IMG/VR virus record: IMGVR_UViG_3300034119_000605
Location: 1 to 35,943 of that record
Reading direction: 5' to 3' (one strand)
Source of the DNA: a virus
DNA: 35,943 nt
The translations under genes and the position numbers were made by a program. Numbering within the stretch: the stretch's first letter is position 1; each line of letters starts with the position of its first letter. Of this stretch, positions 24,080-30,462 are shown in pieces. The notes beneath the pieces were generated by a model, which saw only the letters and a list, made by a program, of their open reading frames with translations, did no database searches and was not told the DNA's origin.

Positions 24080-24523
24080 TTTGCCTTCGCAGAAATCACA
24101 CACCACTCGCTCGAAACTGGCTACACAAATCAATTACTTTTTGTTAAGGTTGTCGAGCTGACACACGAAAAGAGCCTCAATAAACGTGCTATTATCGAGT
24201 ACACTTACAAAGGCGAAAATTTGCGGCACTTTATACCCAGAGACAGACTGATAGCCCCAGACATTAAACATAGCGAAGTTTTGTTTTATCATTATGCATC
24301 TGGCTTTGAGTATTGCGTCGAAGTTAGAGCAGATTTTTTCAAGCATCCAGACGAATGTTTTGTTAATATGACAACTAAACATTTGATAACTGAGCTTAAA
24401 GTCAACGGTCACAAAATGGTAGACGTTGCAGAGGCTGCCGAGTACATGAATGCAGATAGGGACGAACTCGAAAGAAAAATATTGGCGAAGTTGGTCGAGT
24501 ATGTCGATGAGCTTCCTTTCTAA
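24077..24523 (+). CDS. hypothetical protein
   Basis: A 148-residue protein of mixed strand and helix (LLFVKVVELTHEKSLNKR; EYTYKGENLRHFIPRDRL). The C-terminal helix is acidic and ends DELPF, reminiscent of acidic hydrophobic tips that bind partner proteins, as also seen at the SSB end. Base composition is closer to the core phage genes than to the two genes before it. Unrecognised. Confidence 0.7.
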   Translation: MFAFAEITHHSLETGYTNQLLFVKVVELTHEKSLNKRAIIEYTYKGENLRHFIPRDRLIAPDIKHSEVLFYHYASGFEYCVEVRADFFKHPDECFVNMTTKHLITELKVNGHKMVDVAEAAEYMNADRDELERKILAKLVEYVDELPF

Positions 24524-24543
24524 ACACTTTTTATCATTTTTTA

Positions 24544-24559
24544 AAACCTTATTATTATG
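24544..24559 (+). promoter_or_regulatory. leader motif before SPOR-like gene
   Basis: AAACCTTATTATTATG ends at the start codon at 24557. Confidence 0.7.
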
Positions 24560-24871
24560 AAAACTTTATTTTTTATCCTGGCGCTTTCACTTAGCGCAAT
24601 GGCTCAACAGCAAGACACTTTGTATTGCATCCAGATTATGAGCACAAAGACTCCGCAATATATCAGAGCCGAGCAGCTCGCTATGTGTACGCTCGACAAA
24701 GCAATGGTAGAGCAGGTCGGAGATTACTATCGTATTATGTTTGTTTACGAAACCGAAATGGAAGCGGATTATATGATTGCAACTTGGCAGAGGGCGCACA
24801 AAGACGCTTTTATCTGCAGACGTACCAAAGAGCAGGTTGCCACTTTTTACCCTTTTATAACAAAAGATTGA
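24557..24871 (+). CDS. secreted SPOR-like protein
   Basis: A 104-residue protein with a signal peptide (residues 1-16, cleavage likely after AMA). The mature part, YCIQIMSTKTPQYIRAEQLA, then VEQVGDYYRIMFVYETEMEA, follows the strand-helix-strand pattern of SPOR domains, which bind denuded septal peptidoglycan. A role in lysis or envelope targeting near the other lysis genes is plausible. The stop overlaps a TTG start of the next gene. The SPOR similarity is by eye and moderate. Confidence 0.62.
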   Translation: MKTLFFILALSLSAMAQQQDTLYCIQIMSTKTPQYIRAEQLAMCTLDKAMVEQVGDYYRIMFVYETEMEADYMIATWQRAHKDAFICRRTKEQVATFYPFITKD

Positions 24872-25035
24872 GAGATATAATCACGGTAATAGTTTTGGCG
24901 ATCTTGGTTTGGCAATTATTACGCTGCGAAGTAAGGCAGGAATACAAGGCACCTGAGCAACCTTTCAATGGCTCAGACACTTTAAAAATCTTTTTTGTTA
25001 ACGACTCCATTACGGAAATAAAACCCTTGAAATGA
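24868..25035 (+). CDS. small single-TM protein with TTG start
   Basis: A 55-residue protein (first residues LRDIITVIVLAILVWQLLRC). TTG at 24868 overlaps the upstream TGA (TTGA), mirroring the ATGA junctions elsewhere, and no in-frame ATG is well placed. One N-terminal transmembrane helix (about 3-19) is followed by a periplasmic polar tail. Size, topology and location between a secreted SPOR-like protein and lysis genes fit an inner-membrane spanin-like or lysis accessory protein. This is inference. Confidence 0.55.
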   Translation: MRDIITVIVLAILVWQLLRCEVRQEYKAPEQPFNGSDTLKIFFVNDSITEIKPLK

Positions 25036-25238
25036 AACAGACAGCAGTAGAATGGTTGGTTGCGCAAATCATTAAAGAAAAAGGATTGGTTGATTTAGAT
25101 ATACAAGCAGCCCTCGAAATGGAGAAACAACAAATAATAGAAGCTCACGGCTTAATTGCTAAATTCCAAGAGGATGGCAGTCACAAACTAATTTCGGGCG
25201 AAACATATTACAACGAAACTTACAAGCCCTCTGCTTAG
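25032..25238 (+). CDS. conserved phage hypothetical protein
   Basis: A 68-residue protein beginning MKQTAVEWLVAQIIKEKG with a central AALEMEKQQIIEA helix. This N-terminal pattern is familiar from many small phage proteins of unknown function, particularly in marine and Bacteroidetes phages. It overlaps the upstream gene by 4 bp and is the last gene before the long non-coding stretch. Confidence 0.75.
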   Translation: MKQTAVEWLVAQIIKEKGLVDLDIQAALEMEKQQIIEAHGLIAKFQEDGSHKLISGETYYNETYKPSA

Positions 25239-25407
25239 CGCTGAGCATGGACCGAAGATAATACTAATCAGTATTGCAAATCGTATGTTGCCACTGTTAG
25301 CGTTCAGGGGATAATTCAAAAACGCATTAAAATACTTGGTTTGGTAGTTCCAGAAAGGCAGGCCGCTAAACAAAAACTAACCTGACAGCTGGAAAGACAG
25401 CATTTTT
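25239..25407 (+). other. gene-free stretch with hairpins upstream of tRNA-like element
   Basis: No open frame of note. Visible structure: AATACT (25260-25265) with AGTATT (25270-25275), loop of four; GCGTT (25300-25304) with AACGC (25321-25325); TTAGCG (25297-25302) with CGCTAA (25364-25369); and GCTG (25388-25391) with CAGC (25398-25401) followed by five T. CCTGACAG (25381-25388) is complementary to CTGTCAGG (25512-25519) inside the tRNA-like element. It may be one structured transcript with it. Confidence 0.4.
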
Positions 25408-25523
25408 AGTCCTGTGGCGGAAGTAGACGCACTGAGGTCAAAGAATTTTGTACACAACTGAGGTATTGGAGGATATTGACTGTTGAACCAATACAATTAC
25501 AGGTTCGAATCCTGTCAGGACTA
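25408..25523 (+). ncRNA. tRNA-like element, probably decayed or atypical tRNA
   Basis: The 3' half is canonical: T-stem ACAGG/CCTGT (25499-25503, 25511-25515) with loop TTCGAAT, then CAGGACT and discriminator A (25516-25523). The 5' half supplies a perfect 7-bp acceptor strand AGTCCTG (25408-25414), T8-G9, and a Leu-like D-arm GCG-GAAGTAGA-CGC (25417-25430). The D-loop lacks the usual GG. About 68 bases separate the D and T arms, ~30 too many. CTGAG then GTCAAAG (25432-25443) resembles a Leu(CAA) anticodon arm without its 3' strand. TATTG/CAATA (25474-25478, 25489-25493) encloses CTGTTGA, resembling an Asn(GTT) loop. A direct repeat ACTGAGGT (25431, 25457) lies in the excess. Confidence 0.5.
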
Positions 25524-25548
25524 TTTTTTTAACTTTAAAACAAACACC

Positions 25549-25752
25549 ATGAACGCAAGAAAAGAAATACTTGAAAAAATAGAAGAGTTTGAACATTATA
25601 AAATAGAATGTCAAAAAGAACTATCTTGCTGGAATAAACAAGACGATCCAGAATATTATGAAAGACTTAAAATGCATGAGTCATTTTATGACAGCAAAAT
25701 ATCACTTATGGAATGGGTATTAAATTTATTAAAATCTGAAAGCCAACAATGA
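25549..25752 (+). CDS. hypothetical small protein
   Basis: A 67-residue protein. ATG at 25549 is preferred; the frame extends upstream only through the tRNA-like element. The protein is a helical hairpin with charged heptads (EILEKIEEFEHYKIECQKEL, then YYERLKMHESFYDSKI), probably coiled coil. A/T-rich coding. No family was recognised. It overlaps the next gene by 4 bp. Confidence 0.72.
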   Translation: MNARKEILEKIEEFEHYKIECQKELSCWNKQDDPEYYERLKMHESFYDSKISLMEWVLNLLKSESQQ

Positions 25753-25919
25753 CAGAACTAACCATTGAACAGGCAAACAAAATGCCTTACATTGATTGGG
25801 TAAAACATTTTAGGCCCGACTGGACAGATGAGGAATGTGAGTTCTATTTATGGGAATACACTTGCTTTCCATTTGGTTTTAAAGAAACAATCAAACAGCT
25901 AAACGAGCAGTTTTTATGA
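25749..25919 (+). CDS. hypothetical 56-aa protein
   Basis: A 56-residue protein (MTELTIEQANKMPYIDWVKH at the start) rich in Trp, Phe and acidic residues (RPDWTDEECEFYLWEYTCF). Overlaps at both ends (ATGA) place it firmly in the lysis-region operon. No transmembrane segment or known domain. Confidence 0.7.
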   Translation: MTELTIEQANKMPYIDWVKHFRPDWTDEECEFYLWEYTCFPFGFKETIKQLNEQFL

Positions 25920-26161
25920 AATACATAATCCTATTTATTGCAGCCGTAATAATCGAAATAGCAAGTACATTTTATATTAGTGCTGTTTCAGATAGGCAGC
26001 TTTTGCCGATGGTTTTCTGGGCATTTATAGGACCGTTTTTAGGGCTTCCCTTCCTTGCCTATCAAATCGAAGCAAAGAACAACCGTGACCGCTTAAAACT
26101 TGCGCTATGCTATGGTATAGGCTATGCAACAGGCGCAGCATTGGTAAATATTTTTTTATAA
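25916..26161 (+). CDS. three-helix membrane protein, holin candidate
   Basis: An 81-residue protein with three hydrophobic segments: ~3-22 (YIILFIAAVIIEIASTFYI), ~30-48 (LPMVFWAFIGPFLGLPFLA) and ~63-80 (LCYGIGYATGAALVNIF), with a charged loop (EAKNNRDRLK). It lies 17 bases upstream of the glucosaminidase, the usual position of a holin. Similar small membrane proteins are common in phages without proven function, so holin is an inference from topology and neighbour. Confidence 0.65.
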   Translation: MKYIILFIAAVIIEIASTFYISAVSDRQLLPMVFWAFIGPFLGLPFLAYQIEAKNNRDRLKLALCYGIGYATGAALVNIFL

Positions 26162-26162
26162 C

Positions 26163-26181
26163 TTAAATCCTTATTTTTATG
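26163..26181 (+). promoter_or_regulatory. leader motif variant before glucosaminidase gene
   Basis: TTAAATCCTTATTTTTATG, the leader motif with one inserted T, ends at the start codon at 26179. Confidence 0.55.
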
Positions 26182-26697
26182 AAATTAGCAATTTTAATTT
26201 TGGCAGTAGTGCTATTTACTTCTGCAACCTTCCCAGCGCTAAAAAAGCAGCCAGCTCCAAAACATATCGAGAAATACATCGATAAGTATTTAAGGACTGC
26301 AAAAAAGGAAGCAGAGCTCTTTAATATACCTGTATCCATTACGCTGGCTCAGGGTATAATCGAGAGCAACTGCGGACGATCAAGTTTAGCCAGAAAGCAC
26401 AACAACCACTTTGGGGTTAAATGGCATAAAAACAGAAAGGAAAGGTTTGCAGTTTACAAAGACGATACTCCGAAAGATAGGTTTGTTGTTTATCGCTCAG
26501 CGTGGTGGTCATATCGGGACCACTCTAGATTATTAACATCAAGACATTACAAACACTTGACAAAACTCAAAAGGACTGATTATAAAAGATGGGCACGAGG
26601 TTTAAAAAAGTGCGGATATGCAACTCATCCAAAATATGCCGAAATACTTATTAGTGTTATTGAAAAATACGAGCTTTGGCGCTATGATCTGAAATAA
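26179..26697 (+). CDS. N-acetylglucosaminidase (GH73/FlgJ-like) endolysin
   Basis: A 172-residue secreted muramidase-type hydrolase. An N-terminal signal peptide (about 1-19) is followed by the glucosaminidase domain: AELFNIPVSITLAQGIIESN with catalytic Glu62, GRSSLARKHNNHFGVKWHK (66-84), then FVVYRSAWWSYRDHSRLL and the C-terminal YATHPKYAEILISVIEKYEL. It cleaves the glycan backbone of peptidoglycan. Export by a signal sequence would make its control depend on host secretion. It is the last gene before a strong terminator. Confidence 0.9.
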   Translation: MKLAILILAVVLFTSATFPALKKQPAPKHIEKYIDKYLRTAKKEAELFNIPVSITLAQGIIESNCGRSSLARKHNNHFGVKWHKNRKERFAVYKDDTPKDRFVVYRSAWWSYRDHSRLLTSRHYKHLTKLKRTDYKRWARGLKKCGYATHPKYAEILISVIEKYELWRYDLK

Positions 26698-26746
26698 AGA
26701 TTTATATTTGTGTGTGTGTTATAATTACTTTGGTTTTTTAGTTTAG

Positions 26747-26777
26747 CCGTTACTCTGCAGGGGGTAGCGGTTTTTTT
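26747..26777 (+). terminator. terminator of lysis operon
   Basis: A 9-bp stem from 26747-26755 with 26762-26770 (CCGTTACTC with GGGTAGCGG, including wobbles), a 6-base loop and seven T (26771-26777). Confidence 0.85.
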
Positions 26778-26792
26778 ATTTTATCGTTTTTT

Positions 26793-26818
26793 TTTGAGTA
26801 AATACATCTTTATTTTTG
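26793..26818 (+). promoter_or_regulatory. promoter of late operon II
   Basis: -7 box TATTTTTG (26811-26818), with TTTG (26793-26796) only 14 bases upstream. Transcription would start about 12 bases before the ATG at 26837. It lies directly after a terminator, which makes a promoter here necessary. Confidence 0.55.
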
Positions 26819-26836
26819 TTCAAAATCTATAAAACG

Positions 26837-27811
26837 ATGTTTGAATTAAATATTTTCGGCACGATCGGAAGCAAAGACACCGAGACGAAAGACACGGTAA
26901 AAAAGGCTTTGAATGAAGCTGGCGGTCAGGACGTGCTCATCAATATATCAAGCTCTGGAGGGTCTATTATTGAGGGCATGGCAATCGCTGAAATGATTGC
27001 TCTTTATGCAGGTAAAACTACAACGAGAGGTATCGGGATTGTTGCCAGCGCTGCGACAATTATCTTGATGGCAGGCAAAAAAAAGGAGATGACTAAAAAC
27101 TCTTTTTTTATGATGCACAATAGCTGGGGCGGAGTTGAGGGGAACGTGTTTGAACTTGAAAAGACTATCGAGCTTTTGAGAATGTTTGACGAGCAGATGG
27201 CTGCAATTTATACGGCTCAGCTCGAAAGTAAAGGAAAGCTAATCGGAGGCAGCAAAGAAAAGACTTTGGAGGAAGTTAAAAAAATGATGTCGGCAGAAAC
27301 TTGGCTCACGGCAGACGAGGCGCTCGAAATGGGCTTTATCGATATGATAGTCGAAGAGAAAAAAGACGAAAACTCTATATATGAAGAAGCTTATGCAATG
27401 ATTAGAGCAGAGGCAAAATTTAAAAACATTCCTAATAAAATTAAAAACAGTATGCAAGTTGAAAAAAAGACTTTTCTCCAGCAACTCGCTGCAATGTTTG
27501 GATTTAAGGCTGAAATAACTGAGCAGGAAGTCGAGACGGCTCCCGTTGTTATGGAAAAAGCCGAAGAGCCAGCCATTGACGCAAAAGAGGAAGTAAAGAC
27601 CGACGACAAAGCCGAATTAGAGGCAAAAATCGAGGCTCTGGACAGACAGCTCGAGGAAAAACAACTCAAACTCGAAGCTTTGGAGGCTGAAATTCAAGCG
27701 AAAATTAGCTATAAAAGCGACGTAAAAGCGGAAAAAACTGCGGAAATCGGTTTCACTCAAGAGCAGATTGTGCAGGCTTCAAAATTTATTAACTCACTCA
27801 TCAAAAACTAA
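26837..27811 (+). CDS. ClpP-like prohead protease with C-terminal scaffold-like region
   Basis: A 324-residue protein. Residues 1-~185 are a ClpP/S49-type head-maturation protease: INISSSGGSIIEG (35-47), nucleophile Ser71 in GIGIVASAATI, His94 in FFMMHNSWGG, then MSAETWLTADEALEMGFID. The third catalytic residue is not obvious. Residues ~215-324 are a Glu/Lys/Ala coiled coil (KAELEAKIEALDRQLEEKQL), like capsid scaffolds. An in-frame ATG at 27452 could start a separate scaffold, as in lambda C/Nu3. TTG at 26816 overlaps the -7 box and is rejected. The major capsid gene is two genes downstream. Confidence 0.88.
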   Translation: MFELNIFGTIGSKDTETKDTVKKALNEAGGQDVLINISSSGGSIIEGMAIAEMIALYAGKTTTRGIGIVASAATIILMAGKKKEMTKNSFFMMHNSWGGVEGNVFELEKTIELLRMFDEQMAAIYTAQLESKGKLIGGSKEKTLEEVKKMMSAETWLTADEALEMGFIDMIVEEKKDENSIYEEAYAMIRAEAKFKNIPNKIKNSMQVEKKTFLQQLAAMFGFKAEITEQEVETAPVVMEKAEEPAIDAKEEVKTDDKAELEAKIEALDRQLEEKQLKLEALEAEIQAKISYKSDVKAEKTAEIGFTQEQIVQASKFINSLIKN

Positions 27812-27817
27812 CATAAA

Positions 27818-28597
27818 ATGTCATTCAATAAAGAAAACTTTTTCGTTGAGGGGAACTCAGAAGAGTTCTTTTTCAGCCGTACAAATCCACTCGCAAACGG
27901 TGCGAACGCTGAGATACTAAAAATTGAAAATTGCGGAGGCTCTTGCGATCTACAACTCGATTTTAGCGCTGAGACAACATCTGGTACAACTACTTTCACG
28001 TTTAACTCTCCTACAAGCGGTTACACTACAAAGTATATTAAAGTACAAATTACAGACGGTGCTGGCAATTTTGTTACTGGCGTCGGCACTGGTACAGTTT
28101 CAAGTATTGCAATAAATGTAAGTACATTGACTGGAAGCGATTGGTCAGTAATTATCGAGATTGCAACTGGCGATATTGATATTTTAAATTGCGATTGCGT
28201 AAAAAGATTTAGCTTCCCTTATGATGGCGGAACGCTTGCAATTGATACAGAGGCGCTCTGGGCTCCAAAGTTAAGAATTACAAATGTAGGGGGAACAACT
28301 GCAATTACTACAAAATCACTCGGTTTGACTTTCCCTGCGAATGGTCCGAATATCAATTTCCAAGTTGAGCTCGAAAATATTGGCAATACTGTTTTGGACA
28401 TTGGCGCTATTACTGTAACCTCTCAGGTTTTATCAGCATCAATACCAACTTTTGCGGATATAATTTTCCCCGGTCAAAAACGTACTTTGTCAGCGGTTGC
28501 AAATGGTAACTTGACAGCAGGAGCAAAGACTGGAAGTATTGTGGTAAATAGCAATGGTGGTAATATCACTTTGGCTATTACTTACACAGTAGTATAA
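27818..28597 (+). CDS. virion decoration-like protein with Ig-fold C-domain
   Basis: A 259-residue beta-rich, Thr/Gly/Asn-rich protein between protease and capsid genes, where decoration or head-stabilising proteins usually lie. The N-terminal part includes Cys pairs (ENCGGSCDL, LNCDCVKR). Residues ~178-258 (NFQVELENIGNTVLDIGA, FPGQKRTLSAVANGNLTAG) resemble DUF1573/ASH-type Ig-like domains. This suggests a surface-exposed capsid ornament. Similarity is by pattern only. Confidence 0.65.
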   Translation: MSFNKENFFVEGNSEEFFFSRTNPLANGANAEILKIENCGGSCDLQLDFSAETTSGTTTFTFNSPTSGYTTKYIKVQITDGAGNFVTGVGTGTVSSIAINVSTLTGSDWSVIIEIATGDIDILNCDCVKRFSFPYDGGTLAIDTEALWAPKLRITNVGGTTAITTKSLGLTFPANGPNINFQVELENIGNTVLDIGAITVTSQVLSASIPTFADIIFPGQKRTLSAVANGNLTAGAKTGSIVVNSNGGNITLAITYTVV

Positions 28598-28632
28598 TTT
28601 TTTTCAACTAACAAAATTAAAATTTTAAATAT

Positions 28633-29622
28633 ATGGCAACATTTGAAGCAGGTCAATTCCGTATCGGATTGGTTGGCACTCAGGCTCAGGAAATGCTTTT
28701 TAAACCAGTATTTTTTGACGCTGAAATCGAAGATATTTTCGAGACAATGGTACTCGTAAACAATAAGCAACAAATTGGCTACGTTGGCGTTATGGAGGAT
28801 ATTATGCAGCTGTCTGGCGGTTGCGGTTGGACTCCAAAGGGTGCACTCGGATTGTTTGAAAGATGTATCGAAGTAGACGAAATCAAAGTAAACCTCGAAT
28901 TATGTTATGATGAATTTGTAGGTACTGTTTATAAGCAAAAACTTAAGGCAGGCACTCAGAGCAGCAACTTGGAAGGCACTATCTTTATGCAGATTCTTAT
29001 GACCCGCATGGTACAGGCTCTCCGCAAACAAATGTTGAAAGTGGCTTTCTTTGGCAACAAGGCAAGCGTTGACGATGCTGTAAATATTACTGACGGTATG
29101 TGGTCGGTTTATATTCCACAATTGGTTGCTAATAACTTGGTTCCTTACATCAATAGTAATAGTGGTACTCCGCTCGGTGCTGGCGATGGTATCGACCTAC
29201 TTACTGCAGTTTGGGAAAATAGCACAAACGTGCTTTCTGCAGTTCCTGAGGCTCAAAAAGTATTTTTAGTTTCGGCTAATGTTTACAGACAATACCTGCA
29301 GGATTTGCAAAATAATGGTGTAAGCTCTGCGGCTCACTTGACACTCCTTACCAATGGCGCTCAAAGATTGACGTTTAATGGCATTGAGGTAAAACCAATG
29401 TACGACTGGCAGCAATATGCAGACAGCTACTTAAATGTTCAGGATGCTAACTTTGTGCTTTACACTGAAAGAACAAATTTCGTTTTGGGTACTGACATTG
29501 CTAACCCGATCAATCAGGCAATGGCTTGGCACGATATGGAAGAGGAAAAATTGAAAGTGAAATCACGTTTTTATCTTGGTTTCAACTACAAGCACTCAGA
29601 CCTTATCACGGTTGCATACTAA
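28633..29622 (+). CDS. major capsid protein (HK97-fold)
   Basis: A 329-residue protein in the canonical position after protease and decoration gene. The N-terminus, FEAGQFRIGLVGTQAQEMLF, a helical segment MQILMTRMVQALRKQMLKVAFFG (spine-helix-like, ~115-140) and the C-terminal KVKSRFYLGFNYKHSDLITV match the style of Bacteroidetes-phage capsid proteins. Two regulator-free, highly expressed-looking features support it: A/T-rich leader and favoured codons. No large N-terminal delta domain is apparent, consistent with a separate scaffold source. Confidence 0.83.
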   Translation: MATFEAGQFRIGLVGTQAQEMLFKPVFFDAEIEDIFETMVLVNNKQQIGYVGVMEDIMQLSGGCGWTPKGALGLFERCIEVDEIKVNLELCYDEFVGTVYKQKLKAGTQSSNLEGTIFMQILMTRMVQALRKQMLKVAFFGNKASVDDAVNITDGMWSVYIPQLVANNLVPYINSNSGTPLGAGDGIDLLTAVWENSTNVLSAVPEAQKVFLVSANVYRQYLQDLQNNGVSSAAHLTLLTNGAQRLTFNGIEVKPMYDWQQYADSYLNVQDANFVLYTERTNFVLGTDIANPINQAMAWHDMEEEKLKVKSRFYLGFNYKHSDLITVAY

Positions 29623-29649
29623 TTTTTTAACCTAAATAAAAATATAACT

Positions 29650-30183
29650 ATGAGCTGTTTAACAACAGGTTTAACAATAGATTGCGCAAACGCCTGCGCT
29701 GGTGGTTTGGCAAAGTTTTGGGTTGCTTCGAAAGAGGATGTATCCGCTTTGAATATCACAGCTGGCGAGATTGACACAATCACAATGGTAGGAGCGACTA
29801 AATTCTATGAGTTCGAACCTTACCAGGAAACTGCGAACTTCACCGAGACTGGCGAAAGAGCTAACTGTAATACAGTAATTACTCAAACTTTGGTTGCCGT
29901 ATTTCCGTGCCACGCTTTGGCAACGAGAGAGGCAATTAAAGAACTGCAAGATTGTTGCTGCGGTTTTATCGTAATACACGAGGAAAACAACGGCACTCGC
30001 TGGCTGTGGGGCGCTCCTGATGCTTTGACAACTTTGGGTATTGCTTACCCTGCTCAGCTTACGAACTTTGAAACAGTAACGGGAACGGCAATTAACGACC
30101 AAAACCAGTCAACTATTACTTTGACTTCACGTGGTACGGTTCAAGCTATTCCAGTCGCTTCTAGTGTTACTATTCCAGTCTAA
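29650..30183 (+). CDS. putative major tail (tube) protein
   Basis: A 177-residue protein following the capsid gene. It is beta-rich, with many Thr and nine Cys (including CANACAGG and DCCCGF). The C-terminal NDQNQSTITLTSRGT has the Q-N-x-x-x-x-T-L-T-x pattern of tail-tube-like proteins in Bacteroidetes phages. A strong terminator directly follows, consistent with high, self-contained expression. An alternative is a head-associated structural protein. Confidence 0.55.
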   Translation: MSCLTTGLTIDCANACAGGLAKFWVASKEDVSALNITAGEIDTITMVGATKFYEFEPYQETANFTETGERANCNTVITQTLVAVFPCHALATREAIKELQDCCCGFIVIHEENNGTRWLWGAPDALTTLGIAYPAQLTNFETVTGTAINDQNQSTITLTSRGTVQAIPVASSVTIPV

Positions 30184-30213
30184 TAATTGGATTTTGGGGA
30201 AATTCATACGGAG

Positions 30214-30242
30214 GGGGGGGGTGTTTATCCTCTCCCTTTTTT
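30214..30242 (+). terminator. terminator after capsid/tail-tube genes
   Basis: Eight G (30214-30221, part of a G9 run) pair with CCTCTCCC (30229-30236, two wobbles) around a 7-base loop, followed by six T. The homopolymer length may be uncertain. Confidence 0.75.
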
Positions 30243-30261
30243 AAATTAAAAATCTGTTTTT

Positions 30262-30462
30262 ATGTTTAAAGTAAAAGAAAAATTCATTGATTGTACGGTT
30301 TATAATACGAATTTTAACGTACATTTGTCAAAAGCAACGCAGGAGCAGCTCGAGCACTTATATCATATAGGTTTTAAAGGTGTTGAGTTGGTAGGTAAAA
30401 AGCCAAAAAATAAGGCTGTAGACAACTTTAAAGCAGAAACGACAGATAATAATAATGAGTAG
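30262..30462 (+). CDS. hypothetical small protein before portal
   Basis: A 66-residue protein, N-terminally beta-like (EKFIDCTVYNTNFNVHLS), then a helix (QEQLEHLYHIGFKGVELVG) and a Lys/Asn-rich tail. It overlaps the portal start by 8 bp. Small genes of this kind commonly precede portal or connector genes. No family was recognised. Confidence 0.7.
   Translation: MFKVKEKFIDCTVYNTNFNVHLSKATQEQLEHLYHIGFKGVELVGKKPKNKAVDNFKAETTDNNNE

Noticed and set aside
24625-24867. 136-residue frame covering the SPOR-like gene in another frame
   Set aside because: Only its 3' part from TTG 24868 has protein-like character (TM segment) and operon-like junction; the 5' part is a shadow.
26703-26746. Separate small RNA from TATATTTG at 26703 to the 26777 terminator
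   Set aside because: No -33 box at proper distance, and the segment is more simply the 3' UTR of the lysis operon.
29671-30102. Minus-strand 143-residue open frame
   Set aside because: Antisense to the tail-tube-like gene; composition is that of a shadow frame.
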